This document shows positions 34,401 through 50,475 of a stretch of DNA of 64,000 nt, one piece after another. Both the position numbers and the translations under genes were made by a program. Position 1 is the stretch's first letter. Each line of letters opens with the position of its first letter. The notes below the pieces were generated by a model that was not told the origin of the DNA, searched no databases, and was given only the letters and a program-made list of their open reading frames with translations. This stretch comes from Chamaelirium japonicum (taxonomy: Eukaryota > Streptophyta > Magnoliopsida > Liliales > Melanthiaceae). The DNA is taken from contig OX393555.1 in the NCBI GenBank assembly GCA_947650365.1, positions 78,435,995 to 78,499,994 of the forward strand, given 5' to 3'.

Positions 34401-37170
34401 GTGGGAATGAATTAGAATGGATCATACGAATTAATTAGAATGGATACATTCGTGCGAATGAATTAGAATGGATCGTACGAATGAATTAGAATGGATCGTA
34501 CAAATGAATTAGAATGGATGGGAATAAATTAGAATGGATTAGAATGGATCGTGCGAATGAATTAGAATGGATCGTACGAATGAATTCCTTAGAATGGATC
34601 GTATGAATTAGAATGAAATAGAATGAATTAGAATGGATCATACGTATGAATTAGAATGGATACATTCATGGGAATGAATTGGAATGGATCGTACGAAGGA
34701 ATTAGATTGGATCGTACGAATGAATTAGGGTGGATCGTGCGAATGAATTAGAATGGATACATTCGTGCGAATGAATTAGAATGGATCGTATGAATGAATT
34801 AGAATAGATCGTGCGAATGAATTAGAATGGATCGTACGAATGAATTAGAATGGATCGTATGAATGAATTAGAATGGATCGTACGAATGAATTAGAATGGA
34901 TCGTACGAATGAATTAGAATGGATACATTCGTGCGAATGAATTAGAATGGATCGTACGAATGAGTATGAATGGATCGTACGAATGAAATAGAATGGATCG
35001 TACGAATCAATTAGAATGGATCATGCTAATAAATTAGAATGGATCGTACGAATGAATTAGAATAGATCGTACGAATGAATTAAAATGGATACATTCGTGC
35101 GAAAGAATTAGAATGGATTGTATGAATGAATTAGAATGGATCGTTTGAATGAATTAGAATGGATCATACGAATGAATTAGAATGGATCATATGAATGAAT
35201 TAGAATGGATCGTGCGAATGAATTAGAATGGATCGTACGAATGAATTAGAATGGATACATTCGTGCGAATGAATTAGAATGGATCGTACGAATGAGTAAG
35301 AATGGATCGTATGAATGAATTAGAATGGATCGTACGAATGAATTAGAATGGATCGTACAAATGAATTAGAATGGATCGTACGAATGAATTAGAATAATCC
35401 ATTCTAATTTATTTGTACAATCCATTCTAATTCATTCATACGATCCATTCTAATTCATTCAAACAATCCATTCTAATACTTTCGCACGAATGTATCCATT
35501 CTAATTCATTCGTACGATCCACCCTAATTCCTTTGTATGATCCATTCTAATTCATTCGCACGAATGTATCCATTTTAATTCATTCGTACGATCCATTCTA
35601 ATTCATTCTCACGATCCATTCTAATTCATTCATACGATCCATTCTAATTAATTCATACGAACCATTCTAATTCGTTCGCACGATCCATTATATTTCATTC
35701 GTACGATCCATTCTTACTCATTCGTACGATCCATTCTAATTCATTCGCACGAATGTATACATTCTAATTCATTCGTACGTTCCATTCTAATTCATTCGCA
35801 CGATCCATTCTAATTTATTCGTACGATCCATTCTAATTCATTCGTACGATCCATTCTAATTCATTCGCATGATCAATTCTAGTTCATTAGCACGATCCAT
35901 TCTAATTCATTCGTACGATCCATTCTATATCATTCGTACGATACATTCTTACTCATTCGTATGATCCATTCTAATTCATTCGCACGATTGTATCCATTCT
36001 AATTCATTTGTACGATCCATTCTAATTCCTTCATATGATCTATTCTATTTCATTCATACGATCCATTCTAATTCATTCATACAATCCATTCTAATTCTTT
36101 CGCACGAATGTATCAATTTTAATACATTCGTACGTATGATCTATTCTAATTCATTCATTCATATGATCCATTCTAACTCCTTCGTGCGAATGAATTAGAA
36201 TGGATCGTATGAATGAATTCGAATGGATCGTACGAATGAATTAGAATAGATATATTCGTGCGAATAAATTCGAATGGATCATAGGAAGGTCTAAGGGTAG
36301 ATCGTACGAATGAATTAGAATGGATACATTCGTGCGAAAGAATTAGAATGGATTGTATGAATGAATTAGAATGGATCGTATGAATGAAATTGAATGGATC
36401 GTACGAAGGAATTAGAATGGATCGTACGAATGAATTAGAATAGATACATTCGTGCGAATGAATTAGAATGGATCATACGAATGAGTAAGAATGGATCGTA
36501 CGAATGAATTAGAATGGATCGTGCGAATGAATTAGAATGAATCGTATTAATGAATTAGAATGGTTCATACGATTGAATTAGAATGGATCGTATGTATGAA
36601 TTAGAATGAATCGTATGAATGAATATGATGGATCCTGCGAATGAATTAGAATGGATCGTATGAATGAATTAGAATGGATACATTCGTGCAAATGAATTAG
36701 AATTGATCGTACGAATGAGTAAGAATGGATCGTACGAATGAAATAGAATGGATCGTACGAATGAATTAGAATGGATCGTGCTAATGAATTAGAATGGATC
36801 GTACGAATGAATTAGAATAGATTGTGCGAATGATGAAATAGAATGGATCGTGCGAATGAATTAGATTTGATCGTGCGAATGAATTAGAATGGATCATACG
36901 AATGAATTAGAATGGATACATTCGTGCGAATGAATTAGAATGGATCATATGAATGAATTAGAATGGATCGTATGAATGAATTCGAATGGATCGTACGAAG
37001 GAATTAGATTGGATCGTATGAATGAATTTGAATGGATCGTACGTATGAATTAGAATGGATACATTCATGGGAATGAATTAGAATGGATCGTACGAAGGAA
37101 TTAGAATGGATCGTACGAATGAATTAGAATGGATCGTATGAATGAATTAGAATGGATCGTATGAATTAGA
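25480..37170. repeat. Satellite segment D, copy 1 (about 11.6 kb)
   Basis: Mixed forward and inverted monomer blocks, with switches near 25608, 25885, 26122, 26845, 28780, 29150, 29655, 30425, 30855, 30950, 31230, 31330, 32835, 33605, 34085, 34385, 35397 and 36180. The whole order recurs in 37171-48540. Anchors: GGGAGGATCGTACGATC at 25593/37243, GTACGTTAAG at 28681/40239, TGAGTAAGATCC at 33966/45456, AATACATTCGTACG at 36121/47492. No genes. Confidence 0.88.
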
Positions 37171-40100
37171 ATGGATCATACGAATGAATTAGAATGGAAA
37201 CTTTCTGCGAATGAATTAGAATGGATCATACGAAGGAATTAGGGAGGATCGTACGATCAATTCTAATTCATTCGAACAATCTATTCTAATTCATTCGTAC
37301 GATCCATTCTAATTCATTAGCACGATCCATTCTAATTTATTCGTACGATCCATTCTATTTCATTCGTACGATCCATTCTTACTCATTCGTACGATCCATT
37401 CGAATTCATTCATACAATCCATTCTAATTCATTCATATGATCCATTCTAATTCATTCGCACAATCTATTCTAATTCATTCATACGATCCGTTCTAATTCC
37501 TTCGTATGATCCATTCTAATTCATTCCCATGAATGGATCGTACGAATGAGTAAGAATGGATCGTACGAATGAAATAGAATGGTTCGTATGAAGGAATTAG
37601 AATGGATCGTGCAAATGAATTAGAATGGATCGTACGAATGAGTAAGAATGGATCGTACGAATGAAATAGAATGGATCGTACGAATAAATTAGAATGGATC
37701 ATGCTAATGAATTAGAATGGATCGTACGAATGAATTAGAATAGATTGTGCGAATGAATTAGAATTGATCGTACGATCCTCCCTAATTCCTTCGTATGATC
37801 CATTCTAAGTCATTCGCAGAATGTTTCCATTCTAATTCATTCGTATGATCCATTCTAATTCCTTCGTACGATCCATTCTAATTCATTCGTACGATCCATT
37901 CTAATTCATTCGCACGAATGTATCCATTCTACTTTATTCGTACGATCCTCCCTAATTCCTTCGTATGACCCATTCTAATTCATTCGCATGAATGTATCCA
38001 TTCTAATTCATTCGTATGATCCATTCTAATTCCTTCGTACGATCCATTCTAATTCATTCGTACGATCCATTCTAATTCATTCGCACGAATGTATCCATTC
38101 TAATTCATTCGTACGATCCATTCAAATTCATTCGCACGATCCATTCTAATTCATTCATACGATCAATTCTAATTCATTCGTATGATCCGTTCTAATTCAT
38201 TCGCACGATCCATTCTAATTCATTCATACGATCTATTCAAATTCATTCATACAATCCATTCTAATTCTTTCGCACGATTGTATCCATTCTAATTCATTCG
38301 TATGATCCACCCTAATTCCTTCGTATGATCCATTCTAATTCATTCGCACGAATGTATCCATTCTAATTCATTCGTACGATCCATTTGAATTCATTCATAC
38401 GATCCATTCTAATTCATTCATACGATTCATTCTAATTCATTCGCACGAATGTATACATTCTAATTCATACGCATGATCCATTCTATTTCATTCGCACAAT
38501 GGATCGTACGATGAATTAGAATGGATCATGCAAATGAATTAGAATGGATCGTACGAATGAATTAGAATGGATCGTGCGAATGAATTAGAATGGATCGTAC
38601 GTATGAATTAGAATGGATACATTCATGGGAATGAATTAGAATGGATCGTACGAAGGAATTAGAATGGATTGTGCTAATGAGTAAGAATGGATCGTACGAA
38701 TGAAATAGAATGGATCGTACGAATGAATTAGAATGGATCGTGCTAATGAATTAGAATAGATCTTATAAATAAATTAGAATAGATTGTGCGAATGAATTAG
38801 AATGGATCGTGCGAATGAATTAGAATGGATACATTCGTGCGAATGAATTAGAATGGATCGTACGAATGAATTAGAATGGATCGTATGAATGAATTAGAAT
38901 GGATCGTATGAATGAATTCGAAAGGATCGTACGAATGAATTTGAATGGATACATTCGTGCGAATGAATTAGAATGGATCATGCGAAGGAATTAGGGTGGA
39001 TCGTACGAATCAATTAGAATGGATACATTCGTGCGAAGGAATTAGAATGTATTGTATGAATGAATTAGAATGGATCGAAAGAATAAATAAGAATGGATCG
39101 TGCGAATGAATTAGAATGGATCGTACGAATGAATTAGAATGGATATATTCGTGCGAATGAATTAGAATGGATCGTACGAATGTGTAAGAATGGATCGTAT
39201 AAATGAAATTGTATGGATCGTATGAATGAATTAGAATGGATCGTGCTAATGAATTAGAATGGATCGTATGAATGAACTAGAATAGATTATGCGAATGAAT
39301 TAGAATGGATCGTACGAATGAAATAGAATGGATACATTCGTGTGAATAAATTAGAATGGATCGTATGAATGAATTAGATTGGATCGTATGAATGAATTAG
39401 AATTGATCGTACGTATGAATTAGAATGGATACATTCATGGGAATGAATTAGAATGGATCGTACGAAGGAATTAGAATGGATCATACAAATAAAATAGAAT
39501 GGATCGTACGAAGGAATTAGAATTAATCATACAAAGAAATTAGAATGGTTCGTGCGAATGAATTAGAATGTATCGTACGAATGAATTAGAATGGATACAT
39601 TCGTGCGAAAGAATTAGAATAGATTGTATGAATGAATTAGAATGGATCATACACATGAATTAGAATGGATCGTGCGAATGAATTTGAATGGATCGTATGA
39701 ATGAATTAGAATGGAAACATTCATGCGAATGAATTAGAATGGATCGTACGAATGAGTAAGAATGGATCGTACGAATGAAATAGAATGGATCGTATGAATT
39801 AATTAGAATGGATCGTGCTAATGAATTAGAATGGATCGTATGAATGAATTAGAATAGATCGTGCGAATGAATTAGAATGGATCGTACGAGTGAGTAAGAA
39901 TGGATCGTACGAATGAAATAGAATGGATCGTACGAATGAATTAGAATGGATCGTGCTAATGAATTGGGATGGATCATACAAATGAATTAGAATAGATTGG
40001 GCGAATGAATTAGGATGGATTGTATGAATGAATTATAATGGATACATTCGTGCGAATGAATTAGAATGGATCGTATGAATGAATAAGATTGGATCGTATG

Positions 40101-43100
40101 AATGAATTAGAATGGATCGTACGTATGAATTCAAATGGATACATTCATGGGAATGAATCAGAATGGATCGTACGAAGGAATTAGAATGGATCATACGAAT
40201 GAAATAGAATAGATCGTACGAAGGAATTAGAATGGATCGTACGTTAAGAATGAATTAGAATGGATCGTACGTATGAATTAGAATGGATACATTCATGGGA
40301 ATGAATTAGAATGGATCGTACGAAGGAATTAGAATGGATCCATTCTAATTCATTCTAATTCATTCGTACGATCCATTCTAATTCATTCATATGATCCATT
40401 CTAATTCATTCATACGATCCAATCTAATTCATTCATACAATGCATTCTAATTCATTCGCACAAATGTATCCATTCTAATTCATTCGTATGATCCCTTCCA
40501 ATTCTTTCGCATGATCCAATCTAATTCATTCGCACGATCCATTCTAATACATCATTTGCACAATCTATTCAAATTCATTCGTATGAAACATTCTAATTCA
40601 TTAGCACGATCTATTCTAATTCATTCGTACGATCTATAATCCATTCTAATTCATATGCACGATCCATTCTAATTCATTCACACGATTCATTCGTACGATC
40701 CATTCTAATTCATATGAATGAATTAGAATGGATCGTATCAATAAATTAGAATGGATCGTGCGAATGAATTAGAATGGATCGTATGAATGAATTAGAATGG
40801 ATCGTGCGAACGAATTAAAAAGGATCGTACGAATGAATTTGAATGGATACATTTGTGCGAATGAATTAGAATGGATCGTACGAATGAGTAAGAATGGATC
40901 GTACGAATGAAATAGAATGGATCGTACGAATGATTTAGAATGGATCATGAGAATGAATTAGATTGGATTGTGCGAATGAATTAGAATGGATCGTACGAAT
41001 GAATTAAAATGGATACATTCGTGTGAATGAATTAGAATGGATACATTCGTGCGAATGAATTAGAATGGATCGTGCAAATGAATTAGAATGGATCGAACGA
41101 ATGAATTAGAATGGATCGTATGAATGAATTAGAATGGATCGTACAAATGAATTATAATGGATACATACATGCGAATGAACTAGAATGGATCGTGCGAATG
41201 AATTAGAATGGATCCATTCTAACTCATTCGTACAATCCATTCTAATTCTTTTGCACAAATGTATCCATTCTAATTCATTCGTACGATCCATTCTTACTCA
41301 TTCATACGATCCATTCTAATTCATTCGCACGAATGTATCCATTCTAATTCATTCGTACGATCCATTCTAATTCATTCGTACGATCCATTCTAATTCATTT
41401 GCACAATCTATTCTAATTCATTCGTACGATCCATTCTAATTCATTCGCACGATCCATTCTAATTCATTTGCACGATCCATTCTAATTCATTCATACAATC
41501 CATTCTAATTCTTTTGCACGAATGTATCCATTCTAATTCCTTCGTACGATCCATTCTAATTCCTTCGTACGATCCATTCTAATTCCTTCGTACGATCGAT
41601 TCTATTTCATTCGTATGATCCATTCTAATTCCTTCGTACGATCCATTCTTATTCATACAATCCATTCTATTTCATTCATACGATCCATTCTAATTCATTT
41701 GCACGATCCATTCTAATGCATTCATACGATCCATTCTAATTCATTCGTACGATCCATGCTAATTCATTCGCATGATCCATTCAAATTCATTCATACGATC
41801 CATTCTAATTCATTCATACGATCCATTCTAATTCATTCGCACGAATATATCCATTCTAATTCATTCGTATGATCCATTCTAATTCATTCGCACGATCTAT
41901 TCTAATTCATTCGTACGATCCATTCTAATTCATTCATACAATCTATACTAATTCATACGATTCATTCTAATTCATTAGCATGATACATTCGTGCAAATGA
42001 ATTAGAATGGATTATATGAAGGAATTAGGGTGGATCATACGAATGAATTAGAATGGATACATTCGTGCGAAAGAATTTAAATAGATTGTATGAATGAATT
42101 AGAATGGATCGTGCTAATAAATTAGAATGGATCGTACGAATGAATTAGAAGGGATCGTGCGAATTGGATCATATGAATGAATTAGAATGGATCGTATGAA
42201 TGAATTAGAATGGATCGTGCAAATGAATTAGAATCGATCGTGCAAATGAATTAGAATGGATCGTACGAATGAATTAGAATAGATCGTATGAATGAATTAG
42301 AATGGATCGTACGAATAAATTAGAATGGACACATTCGTGCGAAAGAATTAGAATGGATCATGCTAATTCATTCATACGATCCATTCTAATTCATTTATAC
42401 GATCCATTCTAATTCATTCGCTCGAATGTATCCATTCTAATTCATTTGCACAATCCATTCTAATTAGAATGGATCGTACCAAGAAATTAGAATGAATCGT
42501 ACGAAGGAATTAGAATGGATCGTACGAATGAATTAGAATGGATACATTCATGCAAAAGAATTAAAATGGATTGTATGAATGAATTAGAATGGATCGTACA
42601 AATGAATTAGAATGGATCGTGCCAATGAATTAGAATGGATCATACGAATGAATTAGAATAGATTGTGCGAAAGAATTAGAATGAATCGTACGAATGAATT
42701 AGAATGGATACATTCGTGCGAAAGAATTAGAATGGATCGTGCTAATTCATTCATACGATCCATTCTAATTCATTTGTACGATCCATTCTAATTCATTTGC
42801 TCGAATGTATCTATTCTAATTCATTTGCACGATCCATTCTAATTAGAATGGATCGTACCAAGAAATTAGAATGAATCGTACGAAGGAATTAGAATGGATC
42901 GTACGAATGAATTAGAATGGATACATTCGTGCAAAAGAATTAGAATGGGTTGTATGAATAAATTAGAATGGATCGTACAAATGAAGTAGAATGGATTGTG
43001 CCAATGAATTAGAATGGATCGTACGAATGAATTATAATAGATTGTGCGAAAGAATTAGAATGAATCATACGAATTAATTAGAATGGATACATTCGTGCGA

Positions 43101-46100
43101 ATGAATTAGAATGGATCGTATGAATGAATTAGAATGGATCGTATGAATGAATTCGAATGGATCGTACGAATGAATTAGAATGGATACATTCGTGCGAATG
43201 AATTAGAATAGATCATACGAAGGAATTATGGTGGATCGTACGAATGAATTAGAATGGATACATTCGTGCGAAAGAATTAGAATGGATTGTATGAATGAAT
43301 AAGAATGGATCATATGAATGAATTAGAATGGATCATGCGAATGAATTAGAATGGATCGTACGAATGAATTAGAATGGATCGTACGAATGAATTAGAATGG
43401 ATCGTGCGAATGAATTAGAATGGATCATACGAATGAATTAGAATGGATACATTCGTGCGAATGAATTAGAATGGATCGTACGAATGAAATAGAATGGATC
43501 GTACGAATGAATTAGAATGGATCGTGCGAATGAATTAGATTGGATCGTGCGAATGAATTAGAATGGATCGTATGAATTAATTAGAATAAATACATTCGTG
43601 TGAATGAATTAGAATGGATCGTATGAATGAATTAGAATGGATCGTAAGAATGAATCCGAATGGATTGTACGAATGAATTAGAATGGATACATTCGTGCGA
43701 ATGAATTAGAATTGATCATACGAAGGAATTAGGGTGGATCGTACGAATGAATTAGAATGGATACATTCGTGAGAAAGAATTAGAATGGATTGTATGAATG
43801 AATTAGAATGGATCGTATGAATGAATTAGAATGGATCGTGCGAATGAATTAGAATGGATCGTACGAATGAATCAGAATGGATTGTATGAATGAATTAGAA
43901 TGGATCGTGCAAATGAATTAGAATGGATCGTACGAATGAATTAGAATGGATACATTCGTGCGAATGAATTAGAATGGATCATAAGAATGACTAAGAATGG
44001 ATCGTCTGAATGAAATAGAATGGATCGAATGAATAAATTAGAATGGATCGTGCGAATGAATTAGATTGGATCGTGCGAATGAATTAGAATGGATCGTACG
44101 AATGAGTAAGAATGGATCGTACGAATGAAATAGAATGGATCATATGAACGAATTAGAAATGGATCGTGCGAATGAGGATACATTCGTGCGAATGAATTAG
44201 AATGGTTCGTACGAATAAGTAAGAATGGATCGTATGAATGAAATAGAATGGATCGTACGAATGAATTAGAATGGATCGTGCGAATGAATTAGATTGGATC
44301 GTGCAAATGAATTAGAATGGATCGTAGAATTAGAATGGATACATTCGTACGATCCATTCTAATTCATTCTAATTCATTTGTATGATCCATTCTAATTCAT
44401 TTGTACGATCCATTCTAAGTCATTAGCACGATCAATTCTAATTCATTCATACGATCCATTCTATTACATTCATACGATCCATTCTTACTCATTCGTACGA
44501 TCCATTGTAATTCATTCGCTTGAATGTATCCATTCTTATTCATTCGTATGATCCATTCTAATTCATTCGCACGATCCATTCTAATTAATTCGTACGATCC
44601 ATTCTAATTCATTCGTACGATCCATTCTAATTCATTCGTACGATCCATTCTAATTCATTCATACGATTCATTCTAATTCATACGTATGATCAATTCTAAT
44701 TCATTCGCACGATCCATTCTAATTCATTCATACGATCCATTCTAATTCATTCGCATGATCCATTCTAATTCATTTGTACGATCCATTCTTACGCATTCGT
44801 ACGATCCATTCTAATTCATTCGCACGAATGTATCCAATCTAATTCATTCGTACGATCCATTCTAATTCCTTCGTACGATCCATTCTATTTTATCCATACA
44901 ATCCATTCTAATTCATTCATACAATCCATTCTAATTCTTTCGCACGAATGTATCCATTCTAATTCATTCGTACGATCCACCCTAATTCCTTCGTATGATC
45001 CATTCTAATTCATTCGCTTGAATGTATCCATTCTAATTCATTCGTACGATCCATTCGAATTCATTCATACGATCCATTCTAATTCATTCGCACGAAGGAA
45101 TTAGAATGGATCGTACGAATGAATGAATTAGAATGGATCATACGTACGAATGTATTAGAATATGGATCGTACGAATGAAATAGAATGGATCGTACGAATG
45201 AATTAGAATAGATCGTGCTAATGAATTAGAATGGATCATACGAAGTAATTAGGGTGGATCGTACGAACGAATTAGAATGGATCGTACGAAGGAATTAGAA
45301 TGGATCGTACGAAGGAATTAGAATGGATTGTACGAATGAAGTAGAATGGATACATTCGTGCAAAAGAATTAGAATGGATTGTATGAATGAATTAGAATGG
45401 ATCGTACAAATGAATTAGAATGGATCGTTCTAATGAATTAGAATGGATCGTATGAATGAGTAAGATCCATTCATGTGAATGATTAGAATGGATCGTACGA
45501 ATGAATTAGAATGGATCGTGCTAATGAATTAGAATGGATCGCACAAAGGAATGAATTAGAATGGATACATTCGTACAATCTATTCTAATTCATTCGTACG
45601 ATCCATTCTAATTCATTCGTACAATCCATTCTATTTCATTCGTACGATCCATTCTTATTTATTCGTACGATCCATTCTAATTCATTCGCACGAATGTATC
45701 CATTCTAATTCATTCATACGATCCATTCTAATTCATTCGCACGATCCATTCAAATTCACTCATACGATCCATTCTAATTCATTTGTACGAATGAATTAGA
45801 ATGAATTAGAATGGATACATTCGTGCGAATGAATTAGAATGGATCGTACGAATGAATTAGAATGGATCGTACAAATGAATTAGAAAGGATGGGAATAAAT
45901 TAGAATTGATTAGAATGGATCGTGCGAATGAATTAGAATGGATCGTACGAATGAATTCCTTAGAATGGATCGTATGAATTAGAATGAAAAAGAATGAATT
46001 AGAATGGATCATACGTATGAATTAGAATGGATACATTCATGGGAATGAATTAGAATGGATCGTACGAAGGAATTAGAATGGATCGTACAAATGAATTAGG

Positions 46101-48540
46101 GTGGATCGTTCGAATGAATTAGAATGGATACATTCGTGTGAATGAATTAGAATGGATCGTATGGATGAATTAGAATAGATCGTGCGAATGAATTAGAATG
46201 GATCGTACGAATGAATTAGAATGGATCGTATGAATGAATTAGAATGGATTGTATGAATGAATTAGAATGGATCGTACGAATGAATTAGAATGGATCGTAC
46301 GAATGAATTAGAATGGATACATTCGTGCGAATGAACTAGAATGGATCGTACGAATGAGTATGAATGGATCGTACGAATCAATTAGAATGGATCATCCTAA
46401 TAAATTAGAATGGATCGTACGAATGAATTAGAATAGATCGTACGAATGACTTAGAATGGATACATTCGTGCGAAAGAATTAGAATGGATTGTATGAATGA
46501 ATTAGAATGGATCGTTTGAATGAATTAGAATGGATCGTACGAATGAATTAGAATGGATCGTACGAATGAATTAGAATGGATCGTGCGAATGAATTAGAAT
46601 GGATCGTACGAATAAATTAGAATGGATACATTCGTGCGAATAAATTAGAATGGATCGTACGAATGAGTAAGAATGGATCGTATGAATGAATTAGAATGGA
46701 TCGTACGAATGAATAAGAATGGATCGTACAAATGAATTAGAATGGATCGTACGAATGAATTAGAATAATCCATTCTAATTTATTTGTACAATCCATTCTA
46801 ATTCATTCATACGATCCATTCTAATTCATTCATACAATCCATTCTAATTCTTTCGCACGAATGTATCCATTCTAATTCATTCGTACGATCCACCCTAATT
46901 CCTTTGTATGATCCATTCTAATTCATTCGCACGAATGTATCCATTTTAATTCATTCGTACGATCCATTCAAAATCATTCGCACGATCCATTCTAATTCAT
47001 TCATACGATCCATTCTAATTAATTCATACGAACCATTCTAATTCATTCGCACGATCCATTCTATTGCATTCGTACGATCCATTCTTACTCATTCGTACGA
47101 TCCATTCTAATTCATTCGCACGAATGTATACATTCTAATTCATTCGTACGTTCCATTCTAATTCATTCGCACGATCCATTCTAATCTATTCGTACGATCC
47201 ATTCTAATTCATTCGTACGATCCATTCTAATTCATTCGCATGATCAATTCTAATTCATTAGCACGATCCATTCTAATTCATTCGTACGATCCATTCTATA
47301 TCGTTCGTACGATCCATTCTTACTCATTCGTATGATCCATTCTAATTCATTCGCACGAATGTATCCATTCTAATTCATTCGTACGATCCATTCTAATTCC
47401 TTCGTACGATCTATTCTATTTCATTCATACGATCTATTCTAATTCATTCATACAATCCATTCTAATTCTTTCGCACGAATGTATCAATTTTAATACATTC
47501 GTACGTATGATCTATTCTAATTCATTCATTCATATGATCTATTCTAACTCCTTCGTGCGAATGAATTAGAATGGATCGTATGAATGAATTCGAATGGATC
47601 GTACGAATGAATTAGAATGGATATATTCGTGCGAATGAATTAGAATGGATCATAGGAAGGATTAAGGGTAGATCGTACGAATGAATTAGAATTTATACAT
47701 TCGTGCGAAAGAATTAGAATGGATTGTATGAATGAATTAGAATGGATCGTATGAATGAAATTGAATGGATCGTACGAAGGAATTAGAATGGATCGTACGA
47801 ATGAATTAGAATAGATACATTCGTGTGAATGAATTAGAATGGATCGTACGAATGAGTAAGAATGGATCGTACGAATGAATTAGAATGGATCGTGCGAATG
47901 AATTAGAATGGATCGTATTAATGATTTAGAATAGATCATACGATTGAATTAGAATGGATCATACGTATGAATTAGAATGAATCGTATGAATGAATATGAT
48001 GGATCGTGCGAATGAATTAGAATGGATCGTATGAATGAATTAGAATGGATACATTCGTGCAAATGAATTAGAATTGATCGTACAAATGAGTAAGAATGGA
48101 TTGTACGAATGAAATAGAATGGATCGTACGAATGAATTAGAATGGATCGTGCTAATGAATTAGAATGGACCATACGAATGAATTAGAATAGATTGTGCGA
48201 ATGATGAATTAGAATGGATCGTGCGAATGAATTAGATTGGATCGTGCGAATGAATTAGAATGGATCATACGAATGAATTAGAATGGATACATTCGTGCGA
48301 ATGAATTAGAATGGATCATATGAATTAATTAGAATGGATCGTATGAATGAATTCGAATGGATCGTACGAAGGAAATAGATTGGATCGTATGAATGAATTT
48401 GAATGGATCGTACGTATGAATTAGAATGGATACATTCATGGGAATGAATTAGAATGGATCGTACGAAGGAATTAGAATGGATCGTACGAATGAATTAGAA
48501 TGGTTTGTATGAATGAATTAGAATGGATCGTATGAATTAG
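37171..48540. repeat. Satellite segment D, copy 2 (about 11.4 kb)
   Basis: Tandem duplicate of 25480-37170 in the same order and orientation, with only scattered base differences by eye. The offset shrinks from 11,650 to 11,558, 11,512, 11,490 and 11,371 along the copy; the first three steps are about 4, 2 and 1 monomers. Homology fades near 48540 after ATCGTATGAATTAG. No genes. Confidence 0.88.
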
Positions 48541-50475
48541 ATTGGATCGTATGAATTAGAATGGATCGTACGAATGAATTAGAAATGATCGTATGAATGA
48601 ATTTGAATGGATCGTACATATGAATTAGAATGGATACATTCATGGGAATGAATAAGAATGGATCGTACGAAGGAATTAGAATGGATCGTACGAATGAATT
48701 AGAATGGATCGTACGAAGGAATTAGAATGGATCGTAAGAATGAATTAGAATGGATACATTCGTGCAAAAGAATTAGAATGGATCATCATGAATGAATTAG
48801 ATTGGATCGTACGAATAAATTAGAATGGATAGTACGAAGGAATTAGAATGGATCGTACAAAGGAATTAGAATGGATCGTACGAATGAATTAGAATGGATT
48901 CATTCATGCAAAAGAACTAGAATGGATTGTATGAATGAATTAGAATGGATCGTACAAATGAATTACAATGGATCGTGCGAATGAATTAGAATGGATCATA
49001 CGAATGAATTAGAATAGATTGTGCGAACGAATTAGAATGGATACATTCGTGCGAATGAATTAGAATGGATCGTATGAATGAATTAGAATTGATCGTATGA
49101 ATGAATTCGAATAGATCGTACTAATGAATTAGAATGGATACATTCGTGCGAATGAATTAGAATGAATCATACGAAGTAATTCGGGTGGATCGTACGAATG
49201 AATTAGAATGGATATATTCGTGCGAAAGAATTATAATGGATTGTCTGAATAAATTAGAATGTATCGTACGTATGAATTAGAATGAATTAGAATGGATCCA
49301 TTCTAATTCCTTCGTACGATCCATTCTAATTCATTCCCATGAATGTGTCCATTCTAATTCATACGTACGATCCATTCTAATTCATTCATAACCTACGATC
49401 CATTCTAATTCCTTCGTACGATCCATTCTATTTAATTCGTATGATCCATTATAATTCCTTCGTACGATCCATTCTAATTTATTCCCATGAATGTATCCAT
49501 TCTAATTCATACGTACGATCCATTCTAATTCATTCATACGATCCAATCTAATTCATTCATACGATCTATTCTAATTCATTCGCACGAATGTATCCATTCT
49601 AATTCATTCATACGATCCATTCTAATTCATTCATACGATCCATTCTAATTCATTCGTACAATCCATTCTAATTCTTTTGCACGAATGTATCCATTCTAAT
49701 TCATTCGTACGATCCATTCTAATTCCTTCATACGATCCATTCTATTTCCTTCGTATGATCCATTCTATTTCATTCGTATGATCCATTCTAATTCCTTCGT
49801 ACGATCCATTCTAATTCATTCCCATGAATGTATCCATTCTAATTCATACGTACGATCCATTCTAGTTCATTCATACGATCCAATCTAACTCATTCATATG
49901 ATCCATTGAATGAATTAGAATGGATCGTATGAATGAATTAGAATGGATCGTACGAAGGAATTAGAATGAATTAGATTGAATACATTCGTGCGAATTAATT
50001 AGAGTGGATCGTATGAATGAATTAGATTGGATCGTATGAATGAATTAGAATGGATCGTACGTATGAATTAGAATAGATACATTCATGGGAATGAATTAGA
50101 ATGGATCGTACGAAGGAATTAAAATGGATCTTACGAAGGAATTAGAATGGATCGTACGAAGGAATTAGAATGGATCGTACGAATGAATTAGAATGGATAC
50201 ATTCGTGCAAAAGAATAAGAATGAATCATATGAATGAATCATATGAATGAATTAGATTGGATCGTACGAATGAATTAGAATGGATTGTACGAAGGAATTA
50301 GAATGGATCGTATGAAGGAATTAGAATAGATACATTCGTGCAAAAGAATACGAATGGATTGTATGAATGAATTAGAATGGATCGTACAAATGAATTAGAA
50401 TGGAACGTGCGAATGAATTAGAATGGATCGTATGAATGAATTAGAATAGATTGTGCGAATGAATTAGAATGGATT
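48541..50475. repeat. 23-bp satellite, mixed blocks
   Basis: Forward monomers to about 49287, inverted to about 49905, forward to about 50475. The switch near 49287 is the palindrome AGAATGGATCCATTCT. One irregular insertion (CATAACCTACG) sits near 49388. No genes. Confidence 0.88.
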
